A stretch of 64,000 bases of DNA, taken from assembly GCF_022539665.2 (NCBI RefSeq), contig NC_081332.1, positions 5,471,803 to 5,535,802 on the forward strand, given 5' to 3'. The stretch is from Daphnia carinata. Lineage: Eukaryota; Arthropoda; Branchiopoda; Diplostraca; Daphniidae. Below, piece after piece: positions 46,701 to 57,127 of this stretch. The translations under genes were made by a program, and so were the position numbers. The notes beneath the pieces are model-generated. The model saw only the letters and a list, made by a program, of their open reading frames with translations. It was not told the DNA's origin and did no database searches. The stretch's first letter is position 1. Every line of letters begins with the position of its first letter.

Positions 46701-46967
46701 GCTGCTTCTTCACTCCAAGACTTCCAATCTGATTGTCATGTAATTATTCCCCCCCCCCCTTCCCCGAAACAGCAGACAGGATACCTTATCTTGTGGTTAT
46801 TTTCTTTTTTTTTTTTCTATACTTTTTCTAGGACGCTTCCAATGCCTCGAAAGGGAACGGTGAGCGCCCCGCTGTATATGGCCTGGCTGGAATTATTGAC
46901 GGCCAACATGCCTCCGTTCCTGCTCGTCCGCGGCAATCAGACATCCGTTCTCACTTTCTACTCGTAA
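40755..46967 (+). CDS. SLC12A2: Sodium-(potassium-)chloride cotransporter, SLC12A1/2/3 group
   Basis: SLC12 proteins carry Na, K and Cl together across the plasma membrane. Eighteen exons join in phase to 1097 residues: 40755-40847, 40971-41255, 42617-42696, 42771-42838, 42906-43255, 43318-43432, 43494-43633, 43697-43888, 43981-44334, 44400-44535, 44611-44934, 45003-45132, 45201-45454, 45858-46124, 46207-46321, 46412-46554, 46628-46739, 46832-46967. Residues 10-13 are RFKV, a SPAK/OSR1-docking RFxV motif. A Thr-rich regulatory stretch and [10 protein letters not shown] follow. The 12-segment core starts at [16 protein letters not shown] and includes [32 protein letters not shown] and an extracellular loop with two N-glycosylation sites. 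A long cytoplasmic domain ends [19 protein letters not shown] against NCC cannot be decided by eye. Confidence 0.93.
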
Positions 46968-47511
46968 AAAGAAACGACGAGGGAAATTACTACCGGCATA
47001 GCCGCCGCCCTGATCTAGAGGGACGAGGGGGAAAAGCTAGAGGATGAGTTCTTCGGTGCAGTATGTGGTGCAAGTCTGAGCAAACATCACTGTACCGTCG
47101 GATAACATCTACAAAATATTCTTAGTTGACTACATTTTCTGTAGTGCTCCTTCATACCTCCCGGACTCTTCGTGTACTTAGAACTCAGTAGGGGTAACGT
47201 TTCTTTTTTTATTATTATTTCTTTCATGGTGGTGCGTTTCATTTAGACATATCTATTTGTTTCAATACCAGTCCGGATTGTCACTTTTTTTTTTAAAGCT
47301 TGATTTATACTGGTTATCAACAAAACATTTTCAACCAGATGTTCCTAATCATACATTTGTTTTTTGTTTTTTGTTTTTTGTTTTTTTTTTAATGGGGAAG
47401 AAGGGAGGATATTGGACTGTTTGTTTTTATTCTATTCTGTTGCGAGAAAAATAATTAACGCGTGCCTTAATAACTTAGTGTCTAAGCTTTCGAACTCGAT
47501 TTAGATTCAGA

Positions 47512-47517
47512 AATAAA
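47512..47517 (+). terminator. Poly(A) signal of the cotransporter gene
   Basis: AATAAA lies about 545 bases after the stop at 46967, in A/T-rich DNA that includes runs of TTTTTTG near 47360. No other signal of this kind is nearer. Confidence 0.5.
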
Positions 47518-48941
47518 CAAATTACATTCCAGAATATTGTTCAAAAATTATGTTTAGTCTGTGAAGCAGGGATAAAGGGAAAACTACTTTCTGCTGGTGC
47601 TAAAAATGTTAGAAACTCGACTTGTTCTCAGTAGTAAACCTTAAAAGAAAATACGGATATTGCTGATTATGAAATTCGTGTGACGTGAGCGTTTTTGTTC
47701 CCAAAACACTCTCTGTGTCCGTGTTTAGGTCATCGTTGGCTGGTTTTGCACCCTCGCCAACTATAAATAACTTTTCTTTGGATGGGGGAAGGGTAGGTTG
47801 GGGGGAAATCTCAGAAGCATTGGTGCTGAAACCTTTGTTAATCAAGCCATTCTGTTTCCCAAATTAACTACACAAATCCAATTAGCAATATAGGTGTTAC
47901 TGTTGTCAAAACAATCCATCAAAAACCAGGGCCAAATGCCAGACAGGGTCACCTTATGGTCGTAAAGATTAGTTATAAGGATTCCTAGCTAAAGTAAATA
48001 CTTAATCTATTTGGCGTATTTTATGACACACTAAATGTCTCCAATCAGTTTAAGCCTTCAACAGTTGCAATCCAGCAATAAACATTTCTTTGTTTTGTTT
48101 TCTTATCAGTGGCCAATAAAATATTGTCAATTCGGCGCTGACGCCACCAGCTTTATTTTTAAAACCATGAAATTTGCCTTGTTAGAAAAACAAGCTTGGG
48201 TTGGCATTGATCCGTGACACTAATACTTGGAAGGTGTTATAATAATGTACCTCTTTCAAGTTTTGACGCCGGCTAACAGCAGTTTCATCCAGTAAGACAT
48301 CACAGCGTCAGTTGAGGCAGTAAATCAGGAATTCAATTAGATGTGGACGTCCATGGTTCAGCTTTCAGTTGTGCTAATGCGGGCAGTGAATCCTGTGAAG
48401 TATCTGTAACCTCTAAACTGTAATCCGAGTCCGACTATCTGTCACTTCATCAATCGTCATCAACAACTGTCAAACGGTTTTCCCGTTTTAGTGCAGCCAC
48501 TAGTGTTAGTCTATTTGCTTTTTGGAGGTTTTAGCCCCAAGGCACAAGGTGACGCACGGAATTTCTGTGGTTTTGGACTTGGATTGGGGCGCATTCGGCA
48601 AAAAAATTATTGGAAGAGTTTATACAACAGGGACTCTTTCGGAAAGGTAAACTTTATCCTTGAGCTAATTTTTGAGCATTCAAGGTAGAGGTAACGTCAT
48701 CAAGCCGGTTAAGTTGTGTTTTTTTTTTTACTTCAGTCGTATCAAGGTAGGCTGTTGGTTTTGTCGCGATTAAACGCTTAGCTTTTGTTGAAAAAAGAAA
48801 CTCTTTAGTCAGTGTTGTGTAAACGACGTTTTGAGTTTCACTCTATTAAAACAGTTTCACAATTGCGGAAAAGTGTTCTAGTGTCCAGTTTTGTTTGTTT
48901 TTATTTTTAAATATTTATTTTTGTTTTAAATTGCAGAGAAA
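47518..48941 (+). other. Intergenic region and 5' UTR of the next gene
   Basis: An acceptor (AAATTGCAG) ends at 48936, five bases before the start codon at 48942, so the next gene has a non-coding first exon within this region; its donor may be one of the GTAAAC or GTAGAG sites at 48640-48690. Short frames near 47609-47867 on both strands look like chance. Confidence 0.5.
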
Positions 48942-49854
48942 ATGCCTTCTTCTAATCCAGTATACCAGCCTACTACAGTCACATATGAAAGGCATAAAGA
49001 ATGGTCAACCAGCTACATCACTGAACGTGTATTTCCTGGCTGCTACCAAAAGCCACACCTTCAACGGTTACTGCTTGCTGGTGCCATACTTCTAGCCATT
49101 TTAGGATTGGGTCTTGCAATTTATGCCTTGGTCAATGATGTCAACACACATAAGGATGAATCTGCAGATGTTGAACCAATGCCAACATTTGATGAGAACT
49201 CGGATGAGAACATTGAACAAGAAGAGGTCCCAGAAACAAATGAATCACATGATCATGAAACAAATGTCATACTTGGATCAATTGGCATATGTTTGATCCT
49301 CATTAGTCTTGTGATGTATGTGGTATTTCTTCAACTAAAAGGCATGTGCCGAGGAATCTTACCACAGCATCACAGTCAAAGATCTGGAAACCTGAATACT
49401 TCTGCTGGACAACCTGTTCACAGTGAAACAAGCCATCAGACAGCTATTAGCTACAAGGGAGTACAGGTAAATAAAAAGAATTCATTTAGATCTGAGTAAT
49501 TTCATTGGTATCCTTCAGCAATTTAATGCCAACAATTGTTTCCAATTTTCAGCAAGAACCAGGTGCACTGAATCTTGAACCTGCTGCTCCAATTGAAGAG
49601 GAGAGACACTCACTAATGGACAGTAAATTTCAGAGGTAAGTTTATCATCTTGATTAGCTTATTGATGTTGAAATTAATACTCTTAACATGATTTGGCGTT
49701 GTAACTAACGTACTGACCGCATGGTTTAGATATCAGTGAGTGTTGTGTTTTTTACTACTATTTAACACGTTTTTGCAGTGAGGATACAGAGCGGATGATG
49801 GATGACGATCCTCGTATCGTTCTTAAGCCACTCCGCACAGCGGAAGAGGCTTAA
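48942..49854 (+). CDS. Two-pass membrane protein, unrecognised family
   Basis: Three exons join in phase: 48942-49466, 49553-49635 and 49779-49854, giving 227 residues. I do not recognise the family. The N terminus MPSSNPVYQPTTVTYERHKE is hydrophilic. Two hydrophobic segments lie at about 43-64 (LLLAGAILLAILGLGLAIYA) and 108-132 (VILGSIGICLILISLVMYVV), separated by a very acidic stretch. This suggests both termini on one side of the membrane, with an acidic loop of about 40 residues on the other. The tail carries a Met/Asp-rich end, ERMMDDDPRIVLKPLRTAEE. The exon at 49553 can also join a different terminal exon at 50166 in the same phase, giving a completely different tail. Confidence 0.75.
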
Positions 49855-50165
49855 TAGATCGATCAAAGCAAACAAACCATCATCACTAAAACTCACGTAC
49901 ATCCCATACCTACCTACATACTAAGGTAAAATTGGCCTATAGGATTATCATTCCCAAGCGCTTACCTTAGATACCTATTGGTATAGGAGTATGTTATCGT
50001 ATTTTAGCGATTTTGTTTGGTACGTGAACTGTTACGCAACTGCTAACATCCTGTTGTCCTGTGTCTTGCTTGATTTTATTATGTTGAACAATTTCCTGTA
50101 AAAAACAGACTTTTTTTTACCAGCAGAAATGATGTTAAAAACCATATTTATCACTATTCATTTAG

Positions 50166-50430
50166 CACCGAAGCTGAAGCCCCTCCGATTCCCAAACGTA
50201 GCCGCAGCACGCCTAGCCGCTTCTGCAAGCGAGGCCGAATCGGCGCTCCTCTAGCTTCTACAGAAACTCTTTCCCCTTCGCTAGCATCTTCATTCTGTTC
50301 GGATATAATCTTCTTCGACGACCAGTCCAGTTGTCATGGCGACATGGATGAATCGAGTTATTCGCAGGTGCCCTCGTTATATTTACAGCCTTCGCCTGTA
50401 CCTAGCCATAGCGGAGGTCATAGCGTTTGA
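50166..50430 (+). CDS. Alternative last exon of the two-pass membrane protein
   Basis: The acceptor TTCATTTAG ends at 50165. Joined to the donor at 49635 it keeps phase and encodes 88 residues: STEAEAPPIPKRSRSTPSRF, a basic and Ser/Pro-rich start, then a Ser-rich stretch, IIFFDDQSSCHGDMDESSYS and SQVPSLYLQPSPVPSHSGG before a stop. The product would be about 291 residues. It has no ATG of its own, so it can only be read by splicing. The codon pattern looks protein-coding. The function of the tail is unknown. Confidence 0.6.
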
Positions 50431-50963
50431 TTAGCAACCGTAATGGCGTCCCTTACTACGGTTCATCTCCACCACATCTCCCTACTTTCAATAATTTTCT
50501 AATTACCGTTGCCTTGAAATGATTTTTGTAATTGTTTCCACTCTCAAAATTTGCGTGAGTTTTTTTTTTAGTGTTTTAACATTTTGTATTTTCCCTAACA
50601 TGATGCAGCTTGTCGTTTATGGTCTCCCATTTTTGACTAATCTCGCACAAAGGCATTTTGCCTAATGGGTTCTACTAATAATGGGTACTGCAGGTTATTT
50701 TTCTCGTTGCGTTAAATGTCGTTTTTTTCTTTATCGTGTTCTCTAAATATAGGCCGATAGCAGTATGCTACTATTTCTTTAACCAGTTAGATTCTGTGCA
50801 AAGAGATACCGGATGTAATCAATCGTCTGAGTGATTCGGAATTGTGAACGCCCTCCACATTTGTACCCCTTTCTAATGTTATTTCCTCACAATCAATCAC
50901 ATGACATGCCACGAAAAGTAAACGTCAAGCCAAAACCTACAATGCTTTCTGTTAGAACCACAT
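50431..50963. other. Gap between convergent genes
   Basis: This holds the 3' UTR of the membrane protein gene and of the CNPase-like gene. No coding sequence or clear poly(A) hexamer is seen. Confidence 0.45.
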
Positions 50964-52132
50964 TTACGATAGCTCTTTGAACATGGAAATTATAACAGAG
51001 GAACATAAGAGACAAAGTAAAGCAAGCGATGCTTCTAGTCCACGAGTTCCGCTATCATAACCAAGAAAGGTACTCTCTAGCAAAAACTGTTTGGTTGGGT
51101 AGAAAACCCACTGTCCTTCCCCGTAATTTCTTAACCACCCTCCATTTGACAGATCGTAAGTCTTTACTTCGCTACTATTGATACCTTCCAAACGAATCAG
51201 ATCGACAAGATCGTAACCTGTCGTAACAGCCCCGACTCCAGGCGAGCAGCCTAATGTCAAATGAGCTTTGCTGCCAAAACCGGAAGTTGGCTGAAAATTT
51301 CCTGAATTATAGAAAACATTAAAACTAAATTGTAAAGGCGTCGCATAACCTATTTTTTTAAAGCGTACCCATAACGTCAGGATCTTGATTTGTAGTGTTT
51401 TCCTTAAAGACTGTTTGACTTTGGTAATGGGTAACGGGAGAGGTTGGCTTCTTTGCATTCACTGCCGATTGCGGAGGGTTTCCTTCCGTGTCGTTTTGAT
51501 TCCAAAGCAAGAGTTGATCATTTGTCAATTTAATACGGGCACCGAAGGTGCGAGGTGTCAATATCCAGCCAATAGAATGCAGGGTAGAAACTTGGTTTAC
51601 ACTATCCTTGAAAAATTAATATTGGTTAAGATACTTTAACTAAAAAAAATTAGAAGGAACTATATTTTCAATTTGAAGTTCAATTCACCTTCACCTGTTG
51701 TTTTTCAGAGTATTCTTCAGCCCCAGGGCTGTAATTTGGATAAACACCATTGAACATTGCTGTGCAGTGAAGCACTTCTTCTGGCTTTTCCCTTGTGTAG
51801 TGTAATAAGATATCAGAAATATAGACTTTTTGAGTAAAGTTCTGTACATCTTTTAAGAAATCTGGAATATCTTGTAGAGTGTCTGCCAAAAGTTTCCGGC
51901 TTCTGCTCAAGAAACTGGAAGAATACTCAGGTTTTACAAACCAACCCCAGTACAAAGGTAGCTCAGCTTCATCAGCTTTAGATTTTTGGGTACCCTCTAC
52001 CATTGACATCATGATACAGCCAGGTAATAAAATCAGCAGAAGAGATAATGAAAATACATTCTGAAAAGGATAACAATTATAAGAAACAAAACATATAGGG
52101 AAAGCCATAGAATATAAATCAACTTTCACCAT
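50964..52132 (-). CDS. CNPase-like 2H phosphoesterase with signal peptide and C-terminal hydrophobic tail
   Basis: CNPase hydrolyses 2',3'-cyclic nucleotides to 2'-nucleotides. Exons 51695-52060, 51369-51606 and 50964-51301 join in phase; a three-base first coding exon (ATG at 52132-52130) is my best guess for the start, giving 314 residues. The two 2H motifs are HCT (99-101) and HLTLG (216-220), set in the vertebrate CNP contexts LHCTxxF, GAEEY, LTPRTFGARIKL and HLTLGCSPGVGAVTTGYDL. The P-loop kinase-like domain of vertebrate CNP is absent. The N terminus NVFSLSLLLILLPGCIM is a likely signal peptide, NFT is a glycosylation site, and the end (ASLALLCLLCSSVIISMF) is hydrophobic, so the enzyme may be anchored outside the cell. 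The N terminus is the uncertain part. Confidence 0.82.
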
Positions 52133-52368
52133 TTTATAGGCTTTTATAATTTCACAAAGTATTTGTCCACTTCTAGAACACACTAGCAAACATGTGACTG
52201 CCACTATACTCTGTACAGTTTTCTGGTAGACAATTAAAGTAGGGCTCTATCTTTTAGATATAAACTACGTTAATGTTGTCTTGTTTGAACAGACTACCTA
52301 CCTGGCAAGATATCTGTCTCAGATTAAATATCTTCAAAGGTTTTAGGGATCAAGAAGAGATATTTTTA

Positions 52369-53026
52369 TGGCAATCCGTTTTACCCAAAACAAACAAAAA
52401 TTTTTTTTTCTGTTTATTGCTATGGCCATCTATTGGTCAGATATCTAGTTAATTCTCTATATACACACGCCGAATATTTTAGCTGCTTCGCGCTAGCATT
52501 GCGTCAAATATTCGGTATATTTCAAAAACGATTAATTTAATGGAAAAATAGCAATTTTCTCGGAATCAGCATTGAGTTTTGAGTATATCCTGTGATATTC
52601 AGCCAATTCAAGTGAGTGTCAGTTTTTGTCGAAAAAAAATTTAAGCCCGACTAATAAATAAGCCCGACTTTCTGCTGCATCGCGCTAGCGCTGTAGCGTA
52701 CTGGCGCGAAATACACCGCTCAAATATTCGGTGTATTTCAAAAACGATTAACTTAATGGAAAAAATAGCAATTTTCCCGGAATCAGCATTAAATTTGGAG
52801 CATATCCTGTGATACTTAATCGATTCTGATTAGTGTCAGTTTGTGCCGAAAAAAATTTTAAGCCTGAATAAATAAGCCCAAGCGCCAGTGCGCTACAGCG
52901 CTGGCGCCATGCAGCAGAAATATTCAGTGTATGTAAAGAATTAACTAGAAAATTTACCGGTATGGCGATAGCAGTAAAACAGAAAAAAACCTATATATTT
53001 TTGGGGGGGATAAAAACGGATTGCCA
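52369..53026. mobile_element. Larger MITE of the TGGCAATCC family with internal tandem repeat
   Basis: The ends are TGGCAATCCGTTTTACCC (left, 52369) and a one-base variant of its complement (right, ending 53026), flanked by TA at 52367-52368 and 53027-53028. Next to both ends lie the same sub-terminal sequences as in the 154-bp element. The interior holds two tandem copies of about 216 bases (from about 52505 and 52721, starting CAAATATTCGG), plus the GC-rich motif CGCTAGCGCTGTAGCGTACT at about 52683. There is no coding capacity. It sits between the CNPase-like gene and RRS1, about 95 bases before the RRS1 start. Confidence 0.8.
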
Positions 53027-53120
53027 TAAAACACGTGAGATGCAATGTTGACGGCGCAGATTCCCATCTGCCGGCGCAGTATTTAACTAGGTCGTATTAA
53101 CGAGTCATAAGTATTCATTC

Positions 53121-54410
53121 ATGATGGCTGCTTCCATCGTTCAAAACGTGCTCCTGAAAGCAGCAGAAGATGAGGCTGAAAAACTAAAATCTATTCAAGT
53201 TGACAAAGTTGTTGAACTAGAATTTGACTTGGGAAATCTTCTCGCCTATGACATTAATGACATTGACGTTAACCAACTCAGGTAATGTGTTTGTTACTTT
53301 AATTTAACCCTCACGTTTTTTTTCATATTATACTGTTTTTACCATGTTCCGTTTTATTCTGTTTTGAGCAGATCCGACAAAGAGGCATTTCTTGCAAACC
53401 TTTCAAGAGACAATGTTCAACTTCTGATCAATCAAATTTTTCAACTACCAACCCTCAAAGTAGACAATGAGGTGGTGATAAAATTGCCACCTGGAACTAC
53501 AAGACTCCCTCGAGCTAAGCCTGCTCCAAAAGAAAAAGCTCTCTCCAAGTGGGAAAAATATGCAAAAGAGAAAGGAATCACCAAACGCAAAAAGTCTAAA
53601 GCAACTTGGGATGAAGAGCTTAAGGTAAGTTGCTAGAACACAGAAGTTACTTGTGTTTCAAAATAACCATGCAATTCTTATCCTGTTGTTTAGAAATGGG
53701 TTCCACGATTTGGTTACAAGAAAGCTCTTGCTGAAAAGGAGAAGAATTGGGTTGTTGAAGTGCCAGGAAATGCACATAATGGTATGGATCCAATTGCTTT
53801 GCGTAAAACAAAAAAGCAAGAGTCAGTGGCCAAGAATGAATTGCAACGACTGCGAAATATTTCCGCCCGAATGCAGAAATCAAAGGCAAAATCAAAAATC
53901 AGCTTAGAGCCCACCGAAAGACCCACAGCTGAACAGCTTAATCGATCAGTTTTCATTGCACACACTGCAACAGCATCAGTAGGCAAATTTCAACCCAACC
54001 TGAAGGAACAAAAGCCCGTTTTAAAGAGTGGACAGAAGCGACATTTCGATCCATTAGTAGGTGATCTGAAAAAAGAAACAACAAAAAGGTAATAACTGCT
54101 TTTGAAACCGATAACGGGATATTAACGTTAATATCAAATGTTCTTTTCTAGTCTTGACATTTTGGACAAACTAAGTAACAAGAAACCTAAACTCGACATT
54201 GAGAAGGCTGTAAACCGAGAGATGAACCAACCATCATCCGACTATAAGGGTAAAGGACTGGAAAAGAAATCTAAAACTCAATTGAAGAAGGATCTTGGGA
54301 AAAGAAAACACAAAGGGGCGAAGGATAAGAAATTTAGTGGGAAAAAAGGAGGTTCCGCTGGACGTGGCCCTGCAAAGAAAGGCGGTAAACGGACAGGAAA
54401 TAAAAACTAA
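53121..54410 (+). CDS. RRS1: Ribosome biogenesis regulator RRS1
   Basis: RRS1 works in the nucleolus with RPF2 to bring the 5S RNP into pre-60S ribosomes. Four exons join in phase to 355 residues (human 365): 53121-53281, 53372-53624, 53694-54088, 54152-54410. Conserved parts are VELEFDLGNLLAYDIND, LPPGTTRLPRAKPAPKEK with TRLPR, LSKWEKYAKEKGI, KRKKSK with WDEE, and WVPRFGYKKA. The C-terminal third is very basic (Lys/Gly-rich), as expected of a nucleolar protein. The start is MMAASIV; either of the two adjacent ATGs could serve. Confidence 0.95.
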
Positions 54411-55014
54411 AAACAAAACAAAAAATGAAACTGTTTCCATATACAATACAAATGTGAACTTTCGATTTTTCCAAAAACCATATTCTTCGACATTCGCATC
54501 CTTTATAGCAATGCATTTATAATGCAATTTTGTGGGTAATCAAGTAATAAAAAAAAAAAAAAGGAAAAATCATCCTTCGAGTTTGAACAATTGGTAAGTG
54601 AAAAAGACTACTGATGAAGTCTGGTATACTAACACGATTTGCTCTTTCTACGGTGTACCAAGATAATTTAACAGAAATAGCAAATCAAAGCCGAACAATT
54701 CATTCTACTACGGCTTAATATGATCAACATGAATTTCTAATGACTATTGAATCACAATGTCCTGTTATCAATTATGAAAAATAAAATTAATTTTAACAAT
54801 AAAAAAATTGCAGCGAATTGTTTTATTGTTCTACACGTCTCAAAAATAATTTCGCTATGTAATCGATGCGTTTGTGAGGGAACTGAGTGTCTATACCATC
54901 CACAGCTAGACACGTTTCACACACACATCTCCGCATTGTTTATGTTTACATTTTCTATCATTATCTAACAAGCACTGACCTTATTTAGACAATGAACCAG
55001 AGGAACGCTTTCAC
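54411..55014. other. Convergent 3' region of RRS1 and C9orf72
   Basis: TTTATT at 54822-54827 reads AATAAA on the minus strand and may end the C9orf72 transcript. No coding sequence is seen. Confidence 0.45.
54546..54551 (+). terminator. RRS1 poly(A) signal
   Basis: AATAAA followed by a long A run lies 136 bases after the RRS1 stop. It could also be a captured genomic A tract. A second hexamer is at about 54798. Confidence 0.5.
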
Positions 55015-56789
55015 TTAAAGCCTGTAGTTGGCAAACATGCGGGAAAATCCAGGTTTAAGTCTTTCCGCGGTAGAAACGAGAAGCCAAAAATCTGACTCGG
55101 CTATCTTCATAGATTTTTTTAGTTGACTTCTCATCAGTTTCAAACTTTCTCCATTTCTAGAACAATTATAAAAACATTAAATTACATCTATAACACGTAA
55201 ATTTCGTGAATAACAGACTATTACGGGAAAGGTTTTGACTGAAACGCTTTGATCACATCATGAGCTTGTAATGCCAATGCTTGATGGAAAGCTGCGATAA
55301 TCCTAGACCAGTGTTCAGTATTATGAGTTGCGAGCTGCTCCAAACACCAACGAACGTAGCGACTTGACTCACCACAGGGACGGAAAACACTTCTATTTTG
55401 GAAAGAAGAAAGGACACTCGTAATAACTCAAAAAAAGGTATTAACGAATTCACAGAGAAAAGTTACTATTCTAATTTACTCAGTGGAAAAAGGAATGTTT
55501 GGTTGTCTTCGTTGGATAATGTTGAATTCTTGTTCTCGTGAATGGCGCTGTTTACAGCGATAGTGTTCGTGAACGTTTCCAGAAAATCGTATCTTGGCTC
55601 TCTGCGTGAGGTCAAGTAGGGTTAACGGGAATTCGTTCAACAAAATGTCGGCTGAGTTAATGTCCCTAACTCCATTGATGTTTTCCAAAAGCCCCTAAAA
55701 AAGAAGGTGTTGGTATTTTTAAAGTAGCATTTACTTCTATCTGAAAGAAAGAAAATTAGCTTTATCTTGCCTTACTTGAATGAAAAGACCACTGGAAAAT
55801 CTATTGGCAGCATATCGTGAGCAAAGAAATTGGTGCCTGTCTGGAAGAAAAAATGCTAATACATCTATAGCCTAGAATTTTAAACAAATGGTGAAATTAT
55901 GTCTGTTACATAATTGTAGAGAGAAAATAAATGTGATACCCCATTGATTTGTTCTTCGCTTTTTCCAACAACACAGCAGGAACCCATTGTAGTAAGCATT
56001 GAGGTAATAACAACATCCCAAGCTATCTGGGACTTTTTAAACATTGTTTGTTTAATTGAGATGGGGCTAGTTGGTGGAGATCTACTAATCCTTAGTCTGC
56101 AACTGTCTTTCAGTATCTGATGGATTTCTGCTAGCCATTCAGAAACAATTGGTTCTTCATGGTAATTTAAATCCTGCAAATTAGCAAATTCTGAATTATT
56201 CACAAAAATAAATAAAGGACAAAACAATTTCTCCAGAAACCTGAGAAAGTCCAACTTTAAGCCTCTCCACAGTTTTGCCCAGAAGGTGAATTATAAGAGG
56301 CTGAAGGTTCCAGAAAGCATCAAGGCACTTTGTATAATCAAACACCATGCTAAGTGATACCATATGAGGTTCTTCAATACAAATATTGTTGGTTTCTCCA
56401 TAATTGTTTGAAAAGCACAGGCAGTAAAATGTTGCAGTCTGGGAGGCAAAACCCAGAGCTGGAACATTCAAAGAGATTTCATTTACTCCATCATAATCGG
56501 TATACTTTGTTTTGGCTAAGTGACCGGTCAGCGTATGAACAGAAATATATTTGGCAACTGCATCTTCATCAGCTTGCATGAAAAAAGGCTTCCTCGATCC
56601 ACTTGTTTCATTAGCTGAATCAATGACTCTTTCTTCTTTAATTTCAGTTCCTACTTCATCCACTTCATCAGCAAAGGATGTGTTTTCACCAGAAGACATG
56701 AAACCTGAAGTTTGCCATTTCTTGAGAACTTTTGGACCTACAACATTATCCCAGGCGGCGAATATGAAACTATGTAGCCAATCCCCCAT
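55015..56789 (-). CDS. C9orf72: C9orf72 homologue (DENN-type)
   Basis: C9orf72 forms a complex with SMCR8 and WDR41 that acts on small GTPases in autophagy and lysosome control. Six exons join in phase to 467 residues (human 481): 56241-56789, 55940-56173, 55776-55871, 55480-55694, 55225-55392, 55015-55156. Matching blocks are FIFAAWDNVVGPKVLKKW (longin/DENN start), SVHTLTGHL, SCCVVGKSEEQIN with AIDVLAFFLPDRHQ, FSSGLFIQGLLENINGV, HEHY, and the C-terminal IAESDFWLLVSTAERLKPGF, which aligns with TAEGDLNIIMALAEKIKPGL. The last exon has a second open frame (KWRKFETDEKS...), which I rejected because the phase of the previous exon and the homology both favour the other. There is an acidic insertion at about residues 35-60. 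Confidence 0.93.
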
Positions 56790-57127
56790 TTAACTCACAA
56801 AAGTAACTATTATTTTGCAATGAACATAACGTTTGTTAGAACGACGTAATTTTCTCACGGTTTCACTTTACTGAGTAAAGTTTTTTCTTTACGATTAGGA
56901 ACGTGGACACTAAAGAGAGGGGAAGCCTCTGCGCAGTATCGACATTGAAACTGCATGGCTTTGTTTACTGCTGTTGTCTAGCAACCAAAAGAACTTAGCA
57001 GACGACAAAAAAGTCCACGTGAATAATTTTCTGATTGACATGTTTTTGGCGCATTTTTGTTTTTGTTAAGTTAAAAGTTCTAAATGTCGGCTTAAAGACG
57101 CTTCTCCGTTAGTTGGCTACTTCAAAA
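56790..57127. promoter_or_regulatory. Bidirectional upstream region of C9orf72 and ASTE1
   Basis: Only 338 bases separate the two start codons, which point away from each other. No TATA box is clear. A shared promoter is inferred from the spacing. Confidence 0.5.

Noticed and set aside
55060-55160. Frame KWRKFETDEKSTKKIYEDSR in the last C9orf72 exon
   Set aside because: The phase of the upstream donor and the match to the C9orf72 C terminus require the other frame.
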